Source: Sedimentibacter sp. MB31-C6 (lineage in GTDB: Bacteria > Bacillota > Clostridia > Tissierellales > Sedimentibacteraceae). From it: a stretch of 64,000 bases of DNA. A program made the position numbers and the translations under genes. Location of the stretch: the NCBI RefSeq assembly GCF_035934735.1, contig NZ_CP142396.1, forward strand, positions 2,170,001 to 2,234,000, read 5' to 3'. Shown here in pieces: positions 43,709-52,437 of the stretch. Position 1 is the stretch's first letter. Each line of letters starts with the position of its first letter. The notes under the pieces are model-generated. The model saw only the letters and a list, made by a program, of their open reading frames with translations, searched no databases and had not been told where the DNA came from.

Positions 43709-43759
43709 GTATGTATGCATTGCATGCATACCGCGGGACGCATAAAATGCGTCCCCTAC
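43709..43759. repeat. Paired palindromic repeats, types 2 and 1
   Basis: GTATGTATGCAT-TGC-ATGCATACC directly followed by GCGGGACGCAT-AAA-ATGCGTCCCCTAC, in inverted orientation. The outer GTA and TAC edges make the pair look like one two-hairpin element. Confidence 0.8.
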
Positions 43760-43771
43760 AGCGTTATCTGT

Positions 43772-44512
43772 TTATGCTTCAACTCCACCATCAACTCTAA
43801 TAATTTGACCGTCGATAAAAGATGAATCATCAGAAGCTAGAAATAAAGCTACAGAAGCAATATCTTCAGGTTGTCCAACCCTTTTTAAAGGACATCCTTC
43901 AATCATATGAGTTAATACATCAGGACCACCAATACTATCTACCATAGCTGTGTGTATTGCACCTGGAGCAATTGCATTAACACGAATTTCTGGTCCAAGT
44001 TCCCATGCCATTGATTTTGTCAAACCATTCATTGCATGTTTAGAAGAAATATAAGCAGCAAAGCCATGGTGTGCTGCGTATGCAGCAACTGAAGAAGTAT
44101 TAATAATAACGCCTTTTCCTTTTTCTTTCATAACAGGTGCTACTAATTGAGTAAGATAAAGTGCGGATGTTACATTTACATTAAAAACCTTATCCCATTC
44201 TTCTAATGTTACTTCTTGAAGTGGAGACATACTCAATGAACCTGCATTATTAAATAAGATGTCAACAGTTCCGTAAGCCTCTAATGTTTTATCGAGAAGA
44301 ACCTTAGCATCTTCTACCTTTGAGGTATCAATAAGTACATAAATTGCTTCATTGCCCTCACCTTTTATTTGTTCTACTACAGCTTTTGCTCTTTCTTCAT
44401 TTCTACCAGTAACAACAACCTTTGCTCCTTCACGTGCAAATAATATTGCAGTTGCTCTACCCATTCCTGAAGTTGATCCAGTAACAATTGCTACTTTGTT
44501 TTTTAATTTCAT
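43772..44512 (-). CDS. Short-chain dehydrogenase/reductase
   Basis: NAD(P)-dependent oxidoreductase, 246 residues starting at ATG 44512 on the minus strand with AAGGAGG ahead; the 32-residue upstream extension has no site. Rossmann TGSTSGMGRAT, NNAG, catalytic serine in INTSSVAAY and YxxxK motif YISSKHA, with the C-terminal SFIDGQIIRVDGG, place it among classical SDRs (3-ketoacyl-ACP reductase/glucose dehydrogenase-like). It is divergent from the LacI-type regulator of the ribose operon, so a sugar or polyol role is possible but unproven. Confidence 0.9.
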   Translation of the reverse strand: MKLKNKVAIVTGSTSGMGRATAILFAREGAKVVVTGRNEERAKAVVEQIKGEGNEAIYVLIDTSKVEDAKVLLDKTLEAYGTVDILFNNAGSLSMSPLQEVTLEEWDKVFNVNVTSALYLTQLVAPVMKEKGKGVIINTSSVAAYAAHHGFAAYISSKHAMNGLTKSMAWELGPEIRVNAIAPGAIHTAMVDSIGGPDVLTHMIEGCPLKRVGQPEDIASVALFLASDDSSFIDGQIIRVDGGVEA

Positions 44513-44724
44513 AAAAGACCTCCTTAAAATTTTATTATAAATAATACAAATATATTGTAAAAATAATAACGTTTTCTCGATACTAGCATTTTGTTCATTT
44601 TTTGTCAAGAAAAATAAAGTAACTAATTAACCATAATTATACTTAATAATAGTTAATATTTTTTGACTATTATTTATCCAAAGCAATTCTTAAAATGTTA
44701 AAAAAATTCAATAAAATATATATA

Positions 44725-44768
44725 TTGACTTTTAAGGAAATTAATGTATACTTTAGTTAAACGTTTAA
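44725..44768 (+). promoter_or_regulatory. Promoter and LacI-type operator of the rbs operon
   Basis: TTGACT (44725-44730), 16-base spacer, TATACT (44747-44752), then the palindrome TTAAACGTTTAA (44757-44768) with the central CG typical of LacI/RbsR sites. It precedes the regulator gene, implying autoregulation of the whole operon. A looser AACGTT-centred site (ATAACGTTTTCT, about 44567) lies upstream of the divergent SDR promoter. Confidence 0.65.
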
Positions 44769-44783
44769 ATAAAAGATGCAGGT

Positions 44784-45815
44784 ATGAAAATGAAAATTAC
44801 AATAAAAGAAGTGGCAAAAGAAGCAGGGGTTTCTATTGCCACAGTATCAATGATTATAAACAAAAAAGATAAAAATATAACTGATGCTACGAGGATGAAG
44901 GTTTTGGAGGTTGTTAAGAAACATAATTACATTCCAAATGCAATGGCAGGAAGCCTTGTAACACAGCGAACTAATATTATTGGTTTAATTCTACCAGACA
45001 TAACAAATCCGTTTTTCCCTGGTATTGCAAGAGGAGCGGAAGATAAGGCGAATAAATCAGGTTATAGTATTATTTTTTGCAATACAGATGACCAACTGGA
45101 AGTAGAAGAAAAATATATAGAAAATCTTACAAAAAAAATGGTAGATGGAATAATTATAGCACATTCATCTAATAGTAAAAAAATGCCTAAAATATTAGAA
45201 AGATGTAAGGCGCCGGTTATACTTATTGATAGAGATTTTTATTCAGAAAATATAAGAGGAAAAGTTCTTGTTGATAATTTAAATGGTGCATATAAAGGTG
45301 TGAATTATTTAATTAAAAATGGTTACAAAAAAATTGCATTTTTATCTGGGTCTCTAAAAACAAGAACAGCTACAGATAGATTAGAAGGATATAAGATGGC
45401 ATTAAAAGATAATTCCATTAAATTTAATGAGCTGCTAGTAAAAAGCGGAGAATATAGAATTGAATGGGGAAAAAATGGAGTTAAAAAATTATTATCTACA
45501 AATGAGGATTTTGATTCTATTTTTTGTGGAAACGATCTTATTGCTATAGGAGCAATGAAAGAGCTAAAAGAAAATGGATATCATATTCCCGAGGATATAG
45601 GAGTAATGGGGTTTGATGATATTTATATGGCTGGTCTTGTAGATCCTCCATTAACAACGATAAGACAGCCAATATATGAAATGGGTTATAAAGCAATGGA
45701 ATTATTAATAGATAATATTAATAATAAAAATAACAAGATAAGTAATCCACAGAAAATGAAATCCATAATTCTTGAAACAAAGATTATTGAGAGAAATTCT
45801 ACTAATCCATTATAA
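44784..45815 (+). CDS. rbsR: LacI-family regulator of the ribose operon (RbsR-like)
   Basis: 343-residue repressor. Helix-turn-helix TIKEVAKEAGVSIATVSMIIN and hinge region VVKKHNYIPNAMAGSLVTQRTN at the N-terminus, followed by a sugar-binding-protein fold with GLILPDITNPFFPGIARGAE and GFDDIYMAGLVDPPLTTIRQP. First gene of an operon with rbsDACB, so ribose is the probable effector. The ribosome site GCAGGT is weak; ATG 44790 could be used instead of 44784. Confidence 0.9.
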   Translation: MKMKITIKEVAKEAGVSIATVSMIINKKDKNITDATRMKVLEVVKKHNYIPNAMAGSLVTQRTNIIGLILPDITNPFFPGIARGAEDKANKSGYSIIFCNTDDQLEVEEKYIENLTKKMVDGIIIAHSSNSKKMPKILERCKAPVILIDRDFYSENIRGKVLVDNLNGAYKGVNYLIKNGYKKIAFLSGSLKTRTATDRLEGYKMALKDNSIKFNELLVKSGEYRIEWGKNGVKKLLSTNEDFDSIFCGNDLIAIGAMKELKENGYHIPEDIGVMGFDDIYMAGLVDPPLTTIRQPIYEMGYKAMELLIDNINNKNNKISNPQKMKSIILETKIIERNSTNPL

Positions 45816-45827
45816 GAGGGTGAAAAA

Positions 45828-46250
45828 ATGAAAAAAGGGAAACTTTTAAATTCAGAAATTTCCTATGTTATTAGTAAAATGGGACATACTGATAGTCTAA
45901 CTATTGGAGACTGCGGACTTCCTATACCTGATGGTGTTCAAAGAATTGATTTAGCTGTAATAAAAGGTATACCAAAGTTTATTCCTGTTTTACAGGCTAT
46001 TTTAGAAGAACAGTTAGTCGAGAAAGTTATTCTTGCTGAAGAAATTAAAGAAAATAATTCAGAATTGAATAAAGAAATTATTGAAATTCTTAAACAAGAG
46101 GAAAGAAAAAGTGATAGATTAATTAATGTCGAATACATTCCTCACGAATATCTAAAGCAAGAAACTGCAAAATCAAAAGCTGTAATAAGAACAGGTGAAT
46201 ATAAACCTTATGCGAATATCATTTTAGTTTCTGGTGTTACATTTAACTAG
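45828..46250 (+). CDS. rbsD: D-ribose pyranase
   Basis: Cytoplasmic mutarotase converting beta-pyranose ribose to the furanose form needed by ribokinase; 140 residues, family length. MKKGKLLNSEISYVISKMGHTDSLTIGDCGLPIPDG carries the catalytic histidine and aspartate, and the C-terminal GEYKPYANIILVSGVTF is the typical end with the active-site tyrosine. GAGGGTG is the ribosome site. Between rbsR and rbsA. Confidence 0.95.
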   Translation: MKKGKLLNSEISYVISKMGHTDSLTIGDCGLPIPDGVQRIDLAVIKGIPKFIPVLQAILEEQLVEKVILAEEIKENNSELNKEIIEILKQEERKSDRLINVEYIPHEYLKQETAKSKAVIRTGEYKPYANIILVSGVTFN

Positions 46251-46275
46251 AAATTCAAAGTTAGGTGGTGGTTAA

Positions 46276-47772
46276 GTGGAAGATATTGTTGTATCTATGA
46301 AACATATAAACAAAGAATTTTCTGGCGTAAAAGTACTAAAAAATGTGGATTTTAATATTTATAAAGGCAAAGTTATGGCATTGGTTGGCGAAAATGGAGC
46401 AGGTAAATCTACATTAATGAAAATTCTAACTGGTATTTATTTGAAAACAGAGGGAGAAATTTATCTTAATGGAGAGAACGTTAACTTCAATGACACTTTA
46501 GAATCCCAGAATTCTGGAATTGCAATTATTCATCAAGAACTAAACTTAATTCAAGACATTTCTATTGGAGAAAATATATTTTTAGGTAGAGAGCCTATTA
46601 CGTCTAACAGAAGAATTCTATGGAATGAGCTATATAAAAACACTCAAATATGGCTAAACAAGTTAGGGTTAGAAGAAAATCCTAAAGAGTTAGTAAAAAA
46701 TATAAGTATAGGGAAACAACAACTAGTAGAAATCGCCAAAGCTCTTTCTGTAGATGCAAAGGTAATTATAATGGATGAACCAACAGGAGCTTTATCCCCT
46801 ACGGAAACAGAGAAACTCTTTGATGTAATAAGAGATTTAAAGAACGAAGGAAAGAGCATAGTATATATTTCCCACAGGCTTAAGGAAATTTTTGAGATAT
46901 GTGATGATGTAACAGTTTTAAGAGACGGCGAGTTCATTGGTGAAAAAAGTATTGATAGCATTGATGAAGATACAATTATTGAGATGATGGTTGGGAGAAA
47001 ACTCAATGAACAGTATCCAAGAATAGAAACTGAAATTGGAGATGAAATATTAAAGGTTGAAAATTTAAGTAATCAATTTGTCAAAGATGTCTCCTTTTCA
47101 TTATATGAAGGAGAGACTTTAGGTGTTACTGGTCTTGTAGGTGCTGAAAGAACAGAACTTATGAGAACTATATACGGTATTTATTCTTATAGTAAAGGTG
47201 ATATTTACTTACATGGCACAAAGATAAACATTCAGTCTCCTATGGATGCATTAAATCTTGGCATTGCATATGTTACTGAAGATAGGAAATCAAATGGAAT
47301 TATAAATGGTATGAATGTAAGAGAAAATATTACATTATCCTCTTTGAAAATGTTTCAAAGTATATTAGGTTATGTTGATAAAAGAAAAGAAGAAATTGAA
47401 TCGAAAAAATACATAGAAAATATATCAATAAAAACTACAGGTACAAATCAGTTATTAAAATTTCTAAGTGGAGGAAACCAACAAAAGGTTTCCATAGCAA
47501 AGAATCTCATGACTGAGCCAAAAGTGCTTATTTTGGATGAACCGACAAGAGGTGTTGATGTAGGTGCAAGAAAAGAAATTTATGATTTAATAAATAAATT
47601 CAAAAGTGAGGGAATGAGTATAATCATGGTATCTTCAGATATTCCTGAAGTGCTTGGAATAAGCGACAGAATTATGGTAATGCATGAGGGACGGGTTTCT
47701 GGGTTTTTACAAAGACAAGAAGCTACTCAGGAAAGCATTATGACCCTTGCTGTAGGAAAGGATGTGAAATAG
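46276..47772 (+). CDS. rbsA: Ribose ABC transporter ATP-binding protein
   Basis: Double-ATPase subunit, 498 residues. First domain: Walker A GENGAGKST, signature ISIGKQQLVEIAKAL, Walker B VIIMDEPTGAL, H-loop YISHR. Second domain: degenerate Walker A GLVGAERTEL, signature LSGGNQQKVSIAKNL, Walker B VLILDEPTRGVD. Unlike many relatives the second Walker B is intact. Starts with GTG or the TTAGGTGGTGG-preceded GTG at 46276. Followed two bases later by rbsC. Confidence 0.94.
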   Translation: MEDIVVSMKHINKEFSGVKVLKNVDFNIYKGKVMALVGENGAGKSTLMKILTGIYLKTEGEIYLNGENVNFNDTLESQNSGIAIIHQELNLIQDISIGENIFLGREPITSNRRILWNELYKNTQIWLNKLGLEENPKELVKNISIGKQQLVEIAKALSVDAKVIIMDEPTGALSPTETEKLFDVIRDLKNEGKSIVYISHRLKEIFEICDDVTVLRDGEFIGEKSIDSIDEDTIIEMMVGRKLNEQYPRIETEIGDEILKVENLSNQFVKDVSFSLYEGETLGVTGLVGAERTELMRTIYGIYSYSKGDIYLHGTKINIQSPMDALNLGIAYVTEDRKSNGIINGMNVRENITLSSLKMFQSILGYVDKRKEEIESKKYIENISIKTTGTNQLLKFLSGGNQQKVSIAKNLMTEPKVLILDEPTRGVDVGARKEIYDLINKFKSEGMSIIMVSSDIPEVLGISDRIMVMHEGRVSGFLQRQEATQESIMTLAVGKDVK

Positions 47773-47773
47773 A

Positions 47774-48721
47774 ATGCCGGTAAAAGTTAAAAATATTCTT
47801 AAAAATAAACCACTAATTGTGCTTCTTGTGGCATCCGTTGTTGTTGCAATACTAAATCCAAGATTTTTGACTTGGGGAAATATATTGACTGTACTTAGAC
47901 AAACATCAATTAACGCAGTTATTGCTACTGGAATGACATTTGCTATTCTTGTTGGAGGAATAGACTTATCAGTAGGTTCTGTTCTTGGGCTTTGCGGAGC
48001 TATAGCAGCAACAATGATTTCATCAGGAATTAATATTGTTCTAGTTGTTTTAATTACTTTGCTTTTAGGATTGGTTATTGGACTTATTAATGGAACTTTT
48101 ATTACTACAGGAGGACTACAGCCATTCATAGCAACATTAGGAACTGTAACTCTATTAAGAGGTGTAATCTTGGTATTTACACAAGGTAGGCCAATTAGTA
48201 TAGGAAATACTACAGGATCTGCAATGTTTTCAAAAATAGGAACAGGATTTATTGGACCTATTCCAATACCAGTGTATATTATGGTTTTAATGTTTATAAT
48301 AGCATATTATATACTTAATCATACACGGATTGGAAGGTACATTTATGCTTCAGGGTCAAATGAAGAAGCTACTATGTATTCAGGAATAAAAACAAATCGT
48401 GTAAAACTTTTTGTTTATTCTGTATCTGGGATGATGGCTGGACTTGCAGGAATATTAATTACAGCAAGATTAGGATCAGCTCAGCCAACTGCAGGTGCAG
48501 GCTATGAACTAGATGCTATTGCAGCCGTTGTACTTGGAGGAACAAGTATGGCTGGAGGAATAGGAACAATAGGAGGAACAGCTATTGGTGCCTTAATTAT
48601 AGGAGTATTAAATAATGCTTTAAATCTTATGCAAGTTTCATCATATTATCAAGACGTAGCAAAAGGAATAGTTATTTTAATTGCTGTGTTGTTAGATAGA
48701 AAGCAAAAATCATCAAGGTAA
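47774..48721 (+). CDS. rbsC: Ribose ABC transporter permease
   Basis: 315-residue permease, about eight to ten helices. Family blocks: GMTFAILVGGIDLSVGSVLGLCGA, ITTGGLQPFIATLGT, RIGRYIYASGSNEEATMYSGI (coupling loop) and LDAIAAVVLGGTSMAGG. Together with RbsA and RbsB it forms the importer. The gene begins just two bases after rbsA. Confidence 0.95.
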   Translation: MPVKVKNILKNKPLIVLLVASVVVAILNPRFLTWGNILTVLRQTSINAVIATGMTFAILVGGIDLSVGSVLGLCGAIAATMISSGINIVLVVLITLLLGLVIGLINGTFITTGGLQPFIATLGTVTLLRGVILVFTQGRPISIGNTTGSAMFSKIGTGFIGPIPIPVYIMVLMFIIAYYILNHTRIGRYIYASGSNEEATMYSGIKTNRVKLFVYSVSGMMAGLAGILITARLGSAQPTAGAGYELDAIAAVVLGGTSMAGGIGTIGGTAIGALIIGVLNNALNLMQVSSYYQDVAKGIVILIAVLLDRKQKSSR

Positions 48722-48756
48722 TAAATTAAAATTATATAATATATGGAGGAAGTATT

Positions 48757-49665
48757 ATGAAAAAAATTAAAAGAGTATTAAGTTTAGTTGTTGTAGCAGT
48801 AATGTTGACAATGTTAGTTGCATGCAATACTACTGAAACTGCAGACAATGAAGAAGTAAAAACAATCGGGCTTGCGATATCGACTTTAAATAATCCATTC
48901 TTTGTGGATCTTGAAGCCGGAGCAAAAGCAAAAGCCGAAGAACTTGGCGTAACAATTGTTACTCTTGACTCACAAGATGACTCTGCTACAGAGATGTCTA
49001 ATGTAGAAGATTTGATTAATCAAGGGGTTGATTTAATAATGATTAATCCAACTGATTCAGATGCAGTTAAAAGCGCTGTAGAAGCTGCAAATAATGCTAA
49101 TATTCCTGTTATAACATTGGACAGAGGTGCTAACGGTGGCGAAGTTGTTTCCCATATAGCTTCTGACAATGTTGCTGGTGGAAAACTCGCTGGAGAATAT
49201 ATAGTAGAATTATTAGGTGGAAATGGTAAAGTTGTTGAACTTGAAGGAATCCCAGGGGCATCTGCAGCTAGAGACAGAGGAGAAGGATTTAACGCTGCAA
49301 TAGCAGAAAGCAATATTGAAGTAGTAGCAAAACAAACTGCGAATTTTGATAGAGCTGAAGGATTATCTGTAATGGAAAACATTCTTCAGGCACAATCTGA
49401 AATAGATGCTGTATTTGCTCATAATGACGAAATGGCACTAGGTGCAATTGAAGCAATTAAAGCATCTGGCAGAGATATACTTGTTGTTGGCTTTGATGCT
49501 ACTGATGATGCAAAAGCTGCTGTAGAAAATGGTGAAATGGCTGCTACTGTAGAACAATTACCTAAAGAAATAGGTTCGTTAGGAGTTCAAACAGCCTTAA
49601 AAATATTAAATAATGAGGAAGTTGAAAGTACAATTCCTGTTGATTTACAGTTAGTTACTAAATAA
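48757..49665 (+). CDS. rbsB: Ribose-binding lipoprotein
   Basis: Extracellular solute-binding lipoprotein, 302 residues, with lipobox LVAC (cysteine about residue 23). The mature protein starts with IGLAISTLNNPFFVDLEAGAKAKA and has INPTDSDAV, TLDRGANGG, GFNAAIAES, AVFAHNDEMALGAIEAI and VGFDATDDA, the classical RbsB pattern including the ribose-binding residues. GGAGG site; a strong terminator follows and ends the rbsRDACB operon. Confidence 0.95.
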   Translation: MKKIKRVLSLVVVAVMLTMLVACNTTETADNEEVKTIGLAISTLNNPFFVDLEAGAKAKAEELGVTIVTLDSQDDSATEMSNVEDLINQGVDLIMINPTDSDAVKSAVEAANNANIPVITLDRGANGGEVVSHIASDNVAGGKLAGEYIVELLGGNGKVVELEGIPGASAARDRGEGFNAAIAESNIEVVAKQTANFDRAEGLSVMENILQAQSEIDAVFAHNDEMALGAIEAIKASGRDILVVGFDATDDAKAAVENGEMAATVEQLPKEIGSLGVQTALKILNNEEVESTIPVDLQLVTK

Positions 49666-49675
49666 GAAATAGTTT

Positions 49676-49712
49676 AAACTGGTAGAATTTAAATCCTACC
49701 AGTTTTTTTATT
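49676..49712 (+). terminator. Terminator of the rbs operon
   Basis: AAACTGGTAG-AATTTAAATC-CTACCAGTTT followed by TTTTTATT. Confidence 0.85.
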
Positions 49713-49713
49713 A

Positions 49714-49860
49714 TATAGGAAAGTTCTCCTTTCCTATATAATAAAAAACGAGGGTTGCAAAGGATGGAACGTCCTTGCCGTTAAAGGGGACATAGGTCAC
49801 CCTAGTGGCGTTGCGAAGCAAATCTTTTTTATAATGACTATAGTTTCGTAAGAAGATAAA
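49714..49860. other. Unexplained structured intergenic stretch
   Basis: Begins with the hairpin TATATAGGAAAG/CTTTCCTATATA (49714-49741), then a GC-richer segment with GCAAAGGA-TGGAACG-TCCTTGC and several short inverted pieces up to GCGAAGCAAATC. No open frame is convincing. It might be a small structured RNA or a decayed mobile fragment. Confidence 0.35.
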
Positions 49861-49887
49861 AATATTTTCAAAAATTTCGAAAAAAGT

Positions 49888-49940
49888 TATTGACATATGT
49901 CAATAATGGAGTATAATAAAATTATAAATGACATATGTCA
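49888..49940 (+). promoter_or_regulatory. Promoter with two identical palindromic operators
   Basis: TTGACA (49890-49895) and TATAAT (49912-49917) are 16 bases apart. The palindrome TGACATATGTCA occurs at 49891-49902, overlapping the -35, and again at 49929-49940, between the -10 and the ribosome site. Centre-to-centre distance is 38 bases. It controls the DUF5320 gene and probably the Fe-S cluster behind it. Confidence 0.7.
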
Positions 49941-49963
49941 ACAATAAAAGGAGGTGTATATAA

Positions 49964-50278
49964 ATGCCAGGTAGAAATGGAACTGGTCCAGTTGGATATG
50001 GTCCAATGACTGGAAGAGGTATGGGATATTGTACAGGAGCGTATCCAAGTGGCAATGGTGCTTGGACAGGTAATAGATATGGAAGAGGTTTTGGTTATCA
50101 ATTAGGTTGCGGTTATGGAAGAGGATATGGTTATGGAAGAAGAAATAACATGTATTATCCTGAAAGGTTCTCAAAGGTAGATGAAAGAGAATTAATTAAT
50201 GACGAAAAAGAATATCTTCAAGATAGACTTAATTATTTAAACGAAGAATTGGAAAGACTATCAGAAGATAATAAGTAA
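49964..50278 (+). CDS. DUF5320-family glycine-rich protein
   Basis: 104-residue protein. The first about 60 residues are glycine-, tyrosine- and arginine-rich (MPGRNGTGPVGYGPMTGRGMGYC, GRGFGYQLGCGYGRGYGYGR). The C-terminal third is a charged coiled coil (DEKEYLQDRLNYLNEELERLSEDN). This is the DUF5320 layout often found near NifX-like and DUF134 genes in anaerobes; function unknown. AAAGGAGG precedes the ATG and a palindromic promoter lies upstream. An insertion sequence now separates it from the rest of the cluster. Confidence 0.85.
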   Translation: MPGRNGTGPVGYGPMTGRGMGYCTGAYPSGNGAWTGNRYGRGFGYQLGCGYGRGYGYGRRNNMYYPERFSKVDERELINDEKEYLQDRLNYLNEELERLSEDNK

Positions 50279-50301
50279 CAGGTTTTTAACCTGTTACTTA
50301 T
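50271..50301 (+). terminator. Hairpin overlapping the DUF5320 stop
   Basis: ATAAGTAACAGGTT-TTT-AACCTGTTACTTAT, a long perfect stem that includes the stop codon but has no T-run. It may be a weak terminator or an mRNA stabiliser. Confidence 0.5.
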
Positions 50302-50309
50302 ATTCAATA

Positions 50310-52030
50310 TAGGAAATTGTAAAATGATTTTTTGATAACTGTTGATAGAATCTAATAAAAAATAGCAAAAAAAAAGAAAAACAAGTTAAAGCAAGTGAAA
50401 TAATTGGATTTAAGGGCAACCTTAATACACCTACGAACATTGAAATATCAATAACTTTAAGCATTAAGAAATTATGCAATTAGTGGTTTAAGACTTCTAA
50501 GATACTGTGGACAACTTAATCTGTGTGCGATAATTGCTGTGAATTGACTAGCAATTCCTGCAATAAGCACATCAGCTTTAGTAGTAAGATGGTCACGAGA
50601 TTTTCTTCCGGCTATGCACATGTTCATTTTAAAATGGTTAATGGCTCTTTCTACAACAGTACGTATTTTATACAACTCATTCCATTCATCAGAATCACGT
50701 TGTAAGCCTGGAAACATACGAAAACTCATATTTTCATAAGTGTAAGTAGTTCTACCTTTTTTGGCAGTGCTGCACGGATTGTCACAATTACAAACAAATT
50801 GACCTCTTTCCATATGAACTTTAGGGCATATCCATTTTATACGGTCGGCACGACCCTTTTCACGGCAAGGCCCACAATATTTCATAACCAAAGAGGAGTC
50901 ATTTGGACATAATGGATAACCATATTCATTGTAACCAACTTTTTTAAGAGTACTTTCATTCCTTGTATTGTAAGGGATAATTGCTTTTTTAAAATTAAAT
51001 TCATCTTTTAAAAAAGTATAGGTTTCAATAGTATCAAAGGCGGAATCTCCAAGAAAAGTCGATGGGTGAAAATCAGGATGAAGTTCAAAGAAGTCTTGTA
51101 AAACCGGTTTTAATGCAGAAGAATCACCGATTGATTTATCCTCGTCAGGGGAATCGGATTTCTTGTCAATTTCAATATCTTGATGCTTTTGTTTGAAGTC
51201 ATCATCCAAGAAAGCAATATTACGCACAAGTCCTAAACCATTGGTGATAATAGCAAATTTGTCGGCATAACAGAAATGACCATTAATGTACATCTGTTTA
51301 GCATCAGGAGAAGATGTAGCTTGAGAAGGCATTAGACCATAAGCCATTTTGTATGGATCAACGTTAAGATTATTCTTATAGTAAGTTTTAAGCTGTCTAA
51401 TGAGAGTATTCAAATACTTAGGATTGTTTTCTTTAACATATAATTCAATTCCGGAAGTATCAAGTGTAATAATTGAAGCAAGGGTAGAATCGATAGCTTG
51501 ACAGATAGGTTCAGTATAGTCAACCATTTTAGAGAACATAAGCTCTAATTGAGGTATAAAGGTCTGTTTAAAACGTGTAAACATAGGGGCGTCAGGCACT
51601 TTTGTAAAACCACAGAAATCACGCAATTCGCGACATAAAGAAAGTAAATTGATAAGTAAAGCATCAGTAGGAATGGTTAATATCTTCTGCAATATTAAAG
51701 CAGATAAAAATCCTTTTAAAGGATAATCCCTTTTTCTGCCTATTGATAAGTGGAAAGCACAGTAAAATTCCACTGGTATGAAATCACATAAATTAATATG
51801 TTCTTCTAATAGTGAGAAGAATGTAGATGTGTCAGATGTTAGTAAATCTTGACATTCACTGAAATTTTCAGCAAGTGTTAGCTGAGAGTATTTAATAGAC
51901 ATAAGTTTCCTCCTGTTGTAGTTTTTGTTTGTTGGTACTTACATTATACCATAACAGGAGAGAAATTTATATATAAGATTAACACTAAACCCATCTAAAT
52001 CAATGGGTTTGGGCATTTAACAAATGCCTA
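50310..52030 (-). mobile_element. IS1182-type insertion sequence, copy 1
   Basis: About 1.72 kb, identical as far as read to copy 2 at 57369-59089 and in the same orientation. Ends form imperfect terminal inverted repeats: TAGGAAATTGT on the left against TAGGCATTTGT (complement) on the right. ATATTCAATA flanks both sides (50300-50309 and 52031-52040) as a target-site duplication. The boundaries are uncertain by one or two bases because the flanks share bases with the ends. One transposase gene inside. Confidence 0.9.
50472..51902 (-). CDS. IS1182-family transposase (copy 1)
   Basis: 476-residue DDE transposase. The N-terminal DUF772-type domain (HLSIGRKRDYPLKGFLSALILQKIL, LCRELRDFCGF) is followed by the catalytic part with LDTSGIELYVKE (first Asp), GDSAFDTIETY (second Asp) and a C-terminal RTVVERAINHFKMN with the Glu. 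A cysteine cluster CGPCREKGRADRIKWICPK plus CNCDNPC lies between. AGGAGG upstream on the minus strand. Identical to the second copy, so transposition is recent. Confidence 0.95.
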   Translation of the reverse strand: MSIKYSQLTLAENFSECQDLLTSDTSTFFSLLEEHINLCDFIPVEFYCAFHLSIGRKRDYPLKGFLSALILQKILTIPTDALLINLLSLCRELRDFCGFTKVPDAPMFTRFKQTFIPQLELMFSKMVDYTEPICQAIDSTLASIITLDTSGIELYVKENNPKYLNTLIRQLKTYYKNNLNVDPYKMAYGLMPSQATSSPDAKQMYINGHFCYADKFAIITNGLGLVRNIAFLDDDFKQKHQDIEIDKKSDSPDEDKSIGDSSALKPVLQDFFELHPDFHPSTFLGDSAFDTIETYTFLKDEFNFKKAIIPYNTRNESTLKKVGYNEYGYPLCPNDSSLVMKYCGPCREKGRADRIKWICPKVHMERGQFVCNCDNPCSTAKKGRTTYTYENMSFRMFPGLQRDSDEWNELYKIRTVVERAINHFKMNMCIAGRKSRDHLTTKADVLIAGIASQFTAIIAHRLSCPQYLRSLKPLIA

Positions 52031-52057
52031 ATATTCAATAATATAGGAGAATAAGAT

Positions 52058-52417
52058 ATGCCGAGACCAATGAAGTGGAGAAGGGTATGTTCCCTGCCAG
52101 AAAGTAATCGATTTGGACCCCTTAATACCCCAGCTGATGTAGAACATTTTGTAATGATGACAGTAGATGAATATGAAACTATAAGATTAATAGATTTAGA
52201 AGGTTTAAATCAAGAAGAGTGTGCAAATCAAATGAATATAGCACGTACAACTGTTCAAGGTATATACAATGAAGCAAGAAAAAAAATAGCAGAGTCCCTT
52301 GTAAATGGAAAAGTGTTAAGGATTGAAGGGGGAAATTACGAGTTATGTGAAGGAAATGGCCAAAATTTTGGTTGCGGAAGATGTCGCAGACATAGATTTG
52401 GCAATAAAAGCGAATAG
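52058..52417 (+). CDS. DUF134 (UPF0251) helix-turn-helix protein
   Basis: Likely DNA-binding regulator, 119 residues. It begins [11 protein letters not shown], the DUF134 signature, has a sigma70-region-4-like helix-turn-helix ([41 protein letters not shown], about 46-88) and a cysteine/histidine-rich tail (CGRCRRHRF) that could bind a metal or cluster. It heads the Fe-S gene cluster and is a candidate binder of the TGACATATGTCA palindromes 2.1 kb upstream, now cut off by the IS. Confidence 0.88.
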   Translation: MPRPMKWRRVCSLPESNRFGPLNTPADVEHFVMMTVDEYETIRLIDLEGLNQEECANQMNIARTTVQGIYNEARKKIAESLVNGKVLRIEGGNYELCEGNGQNFGCGRCRRHRFGNKSE

Positions 52418-52437
52418 TAAATTTAGAGGAGGATTTT

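Noticed and set aside
44513-44608. N-terminal extension of the SDR
   Set aside because: The ATG at 44512 has AAGGAGG directly upstream and gives the normal Rossmann start; the extension overlaps the promoter.
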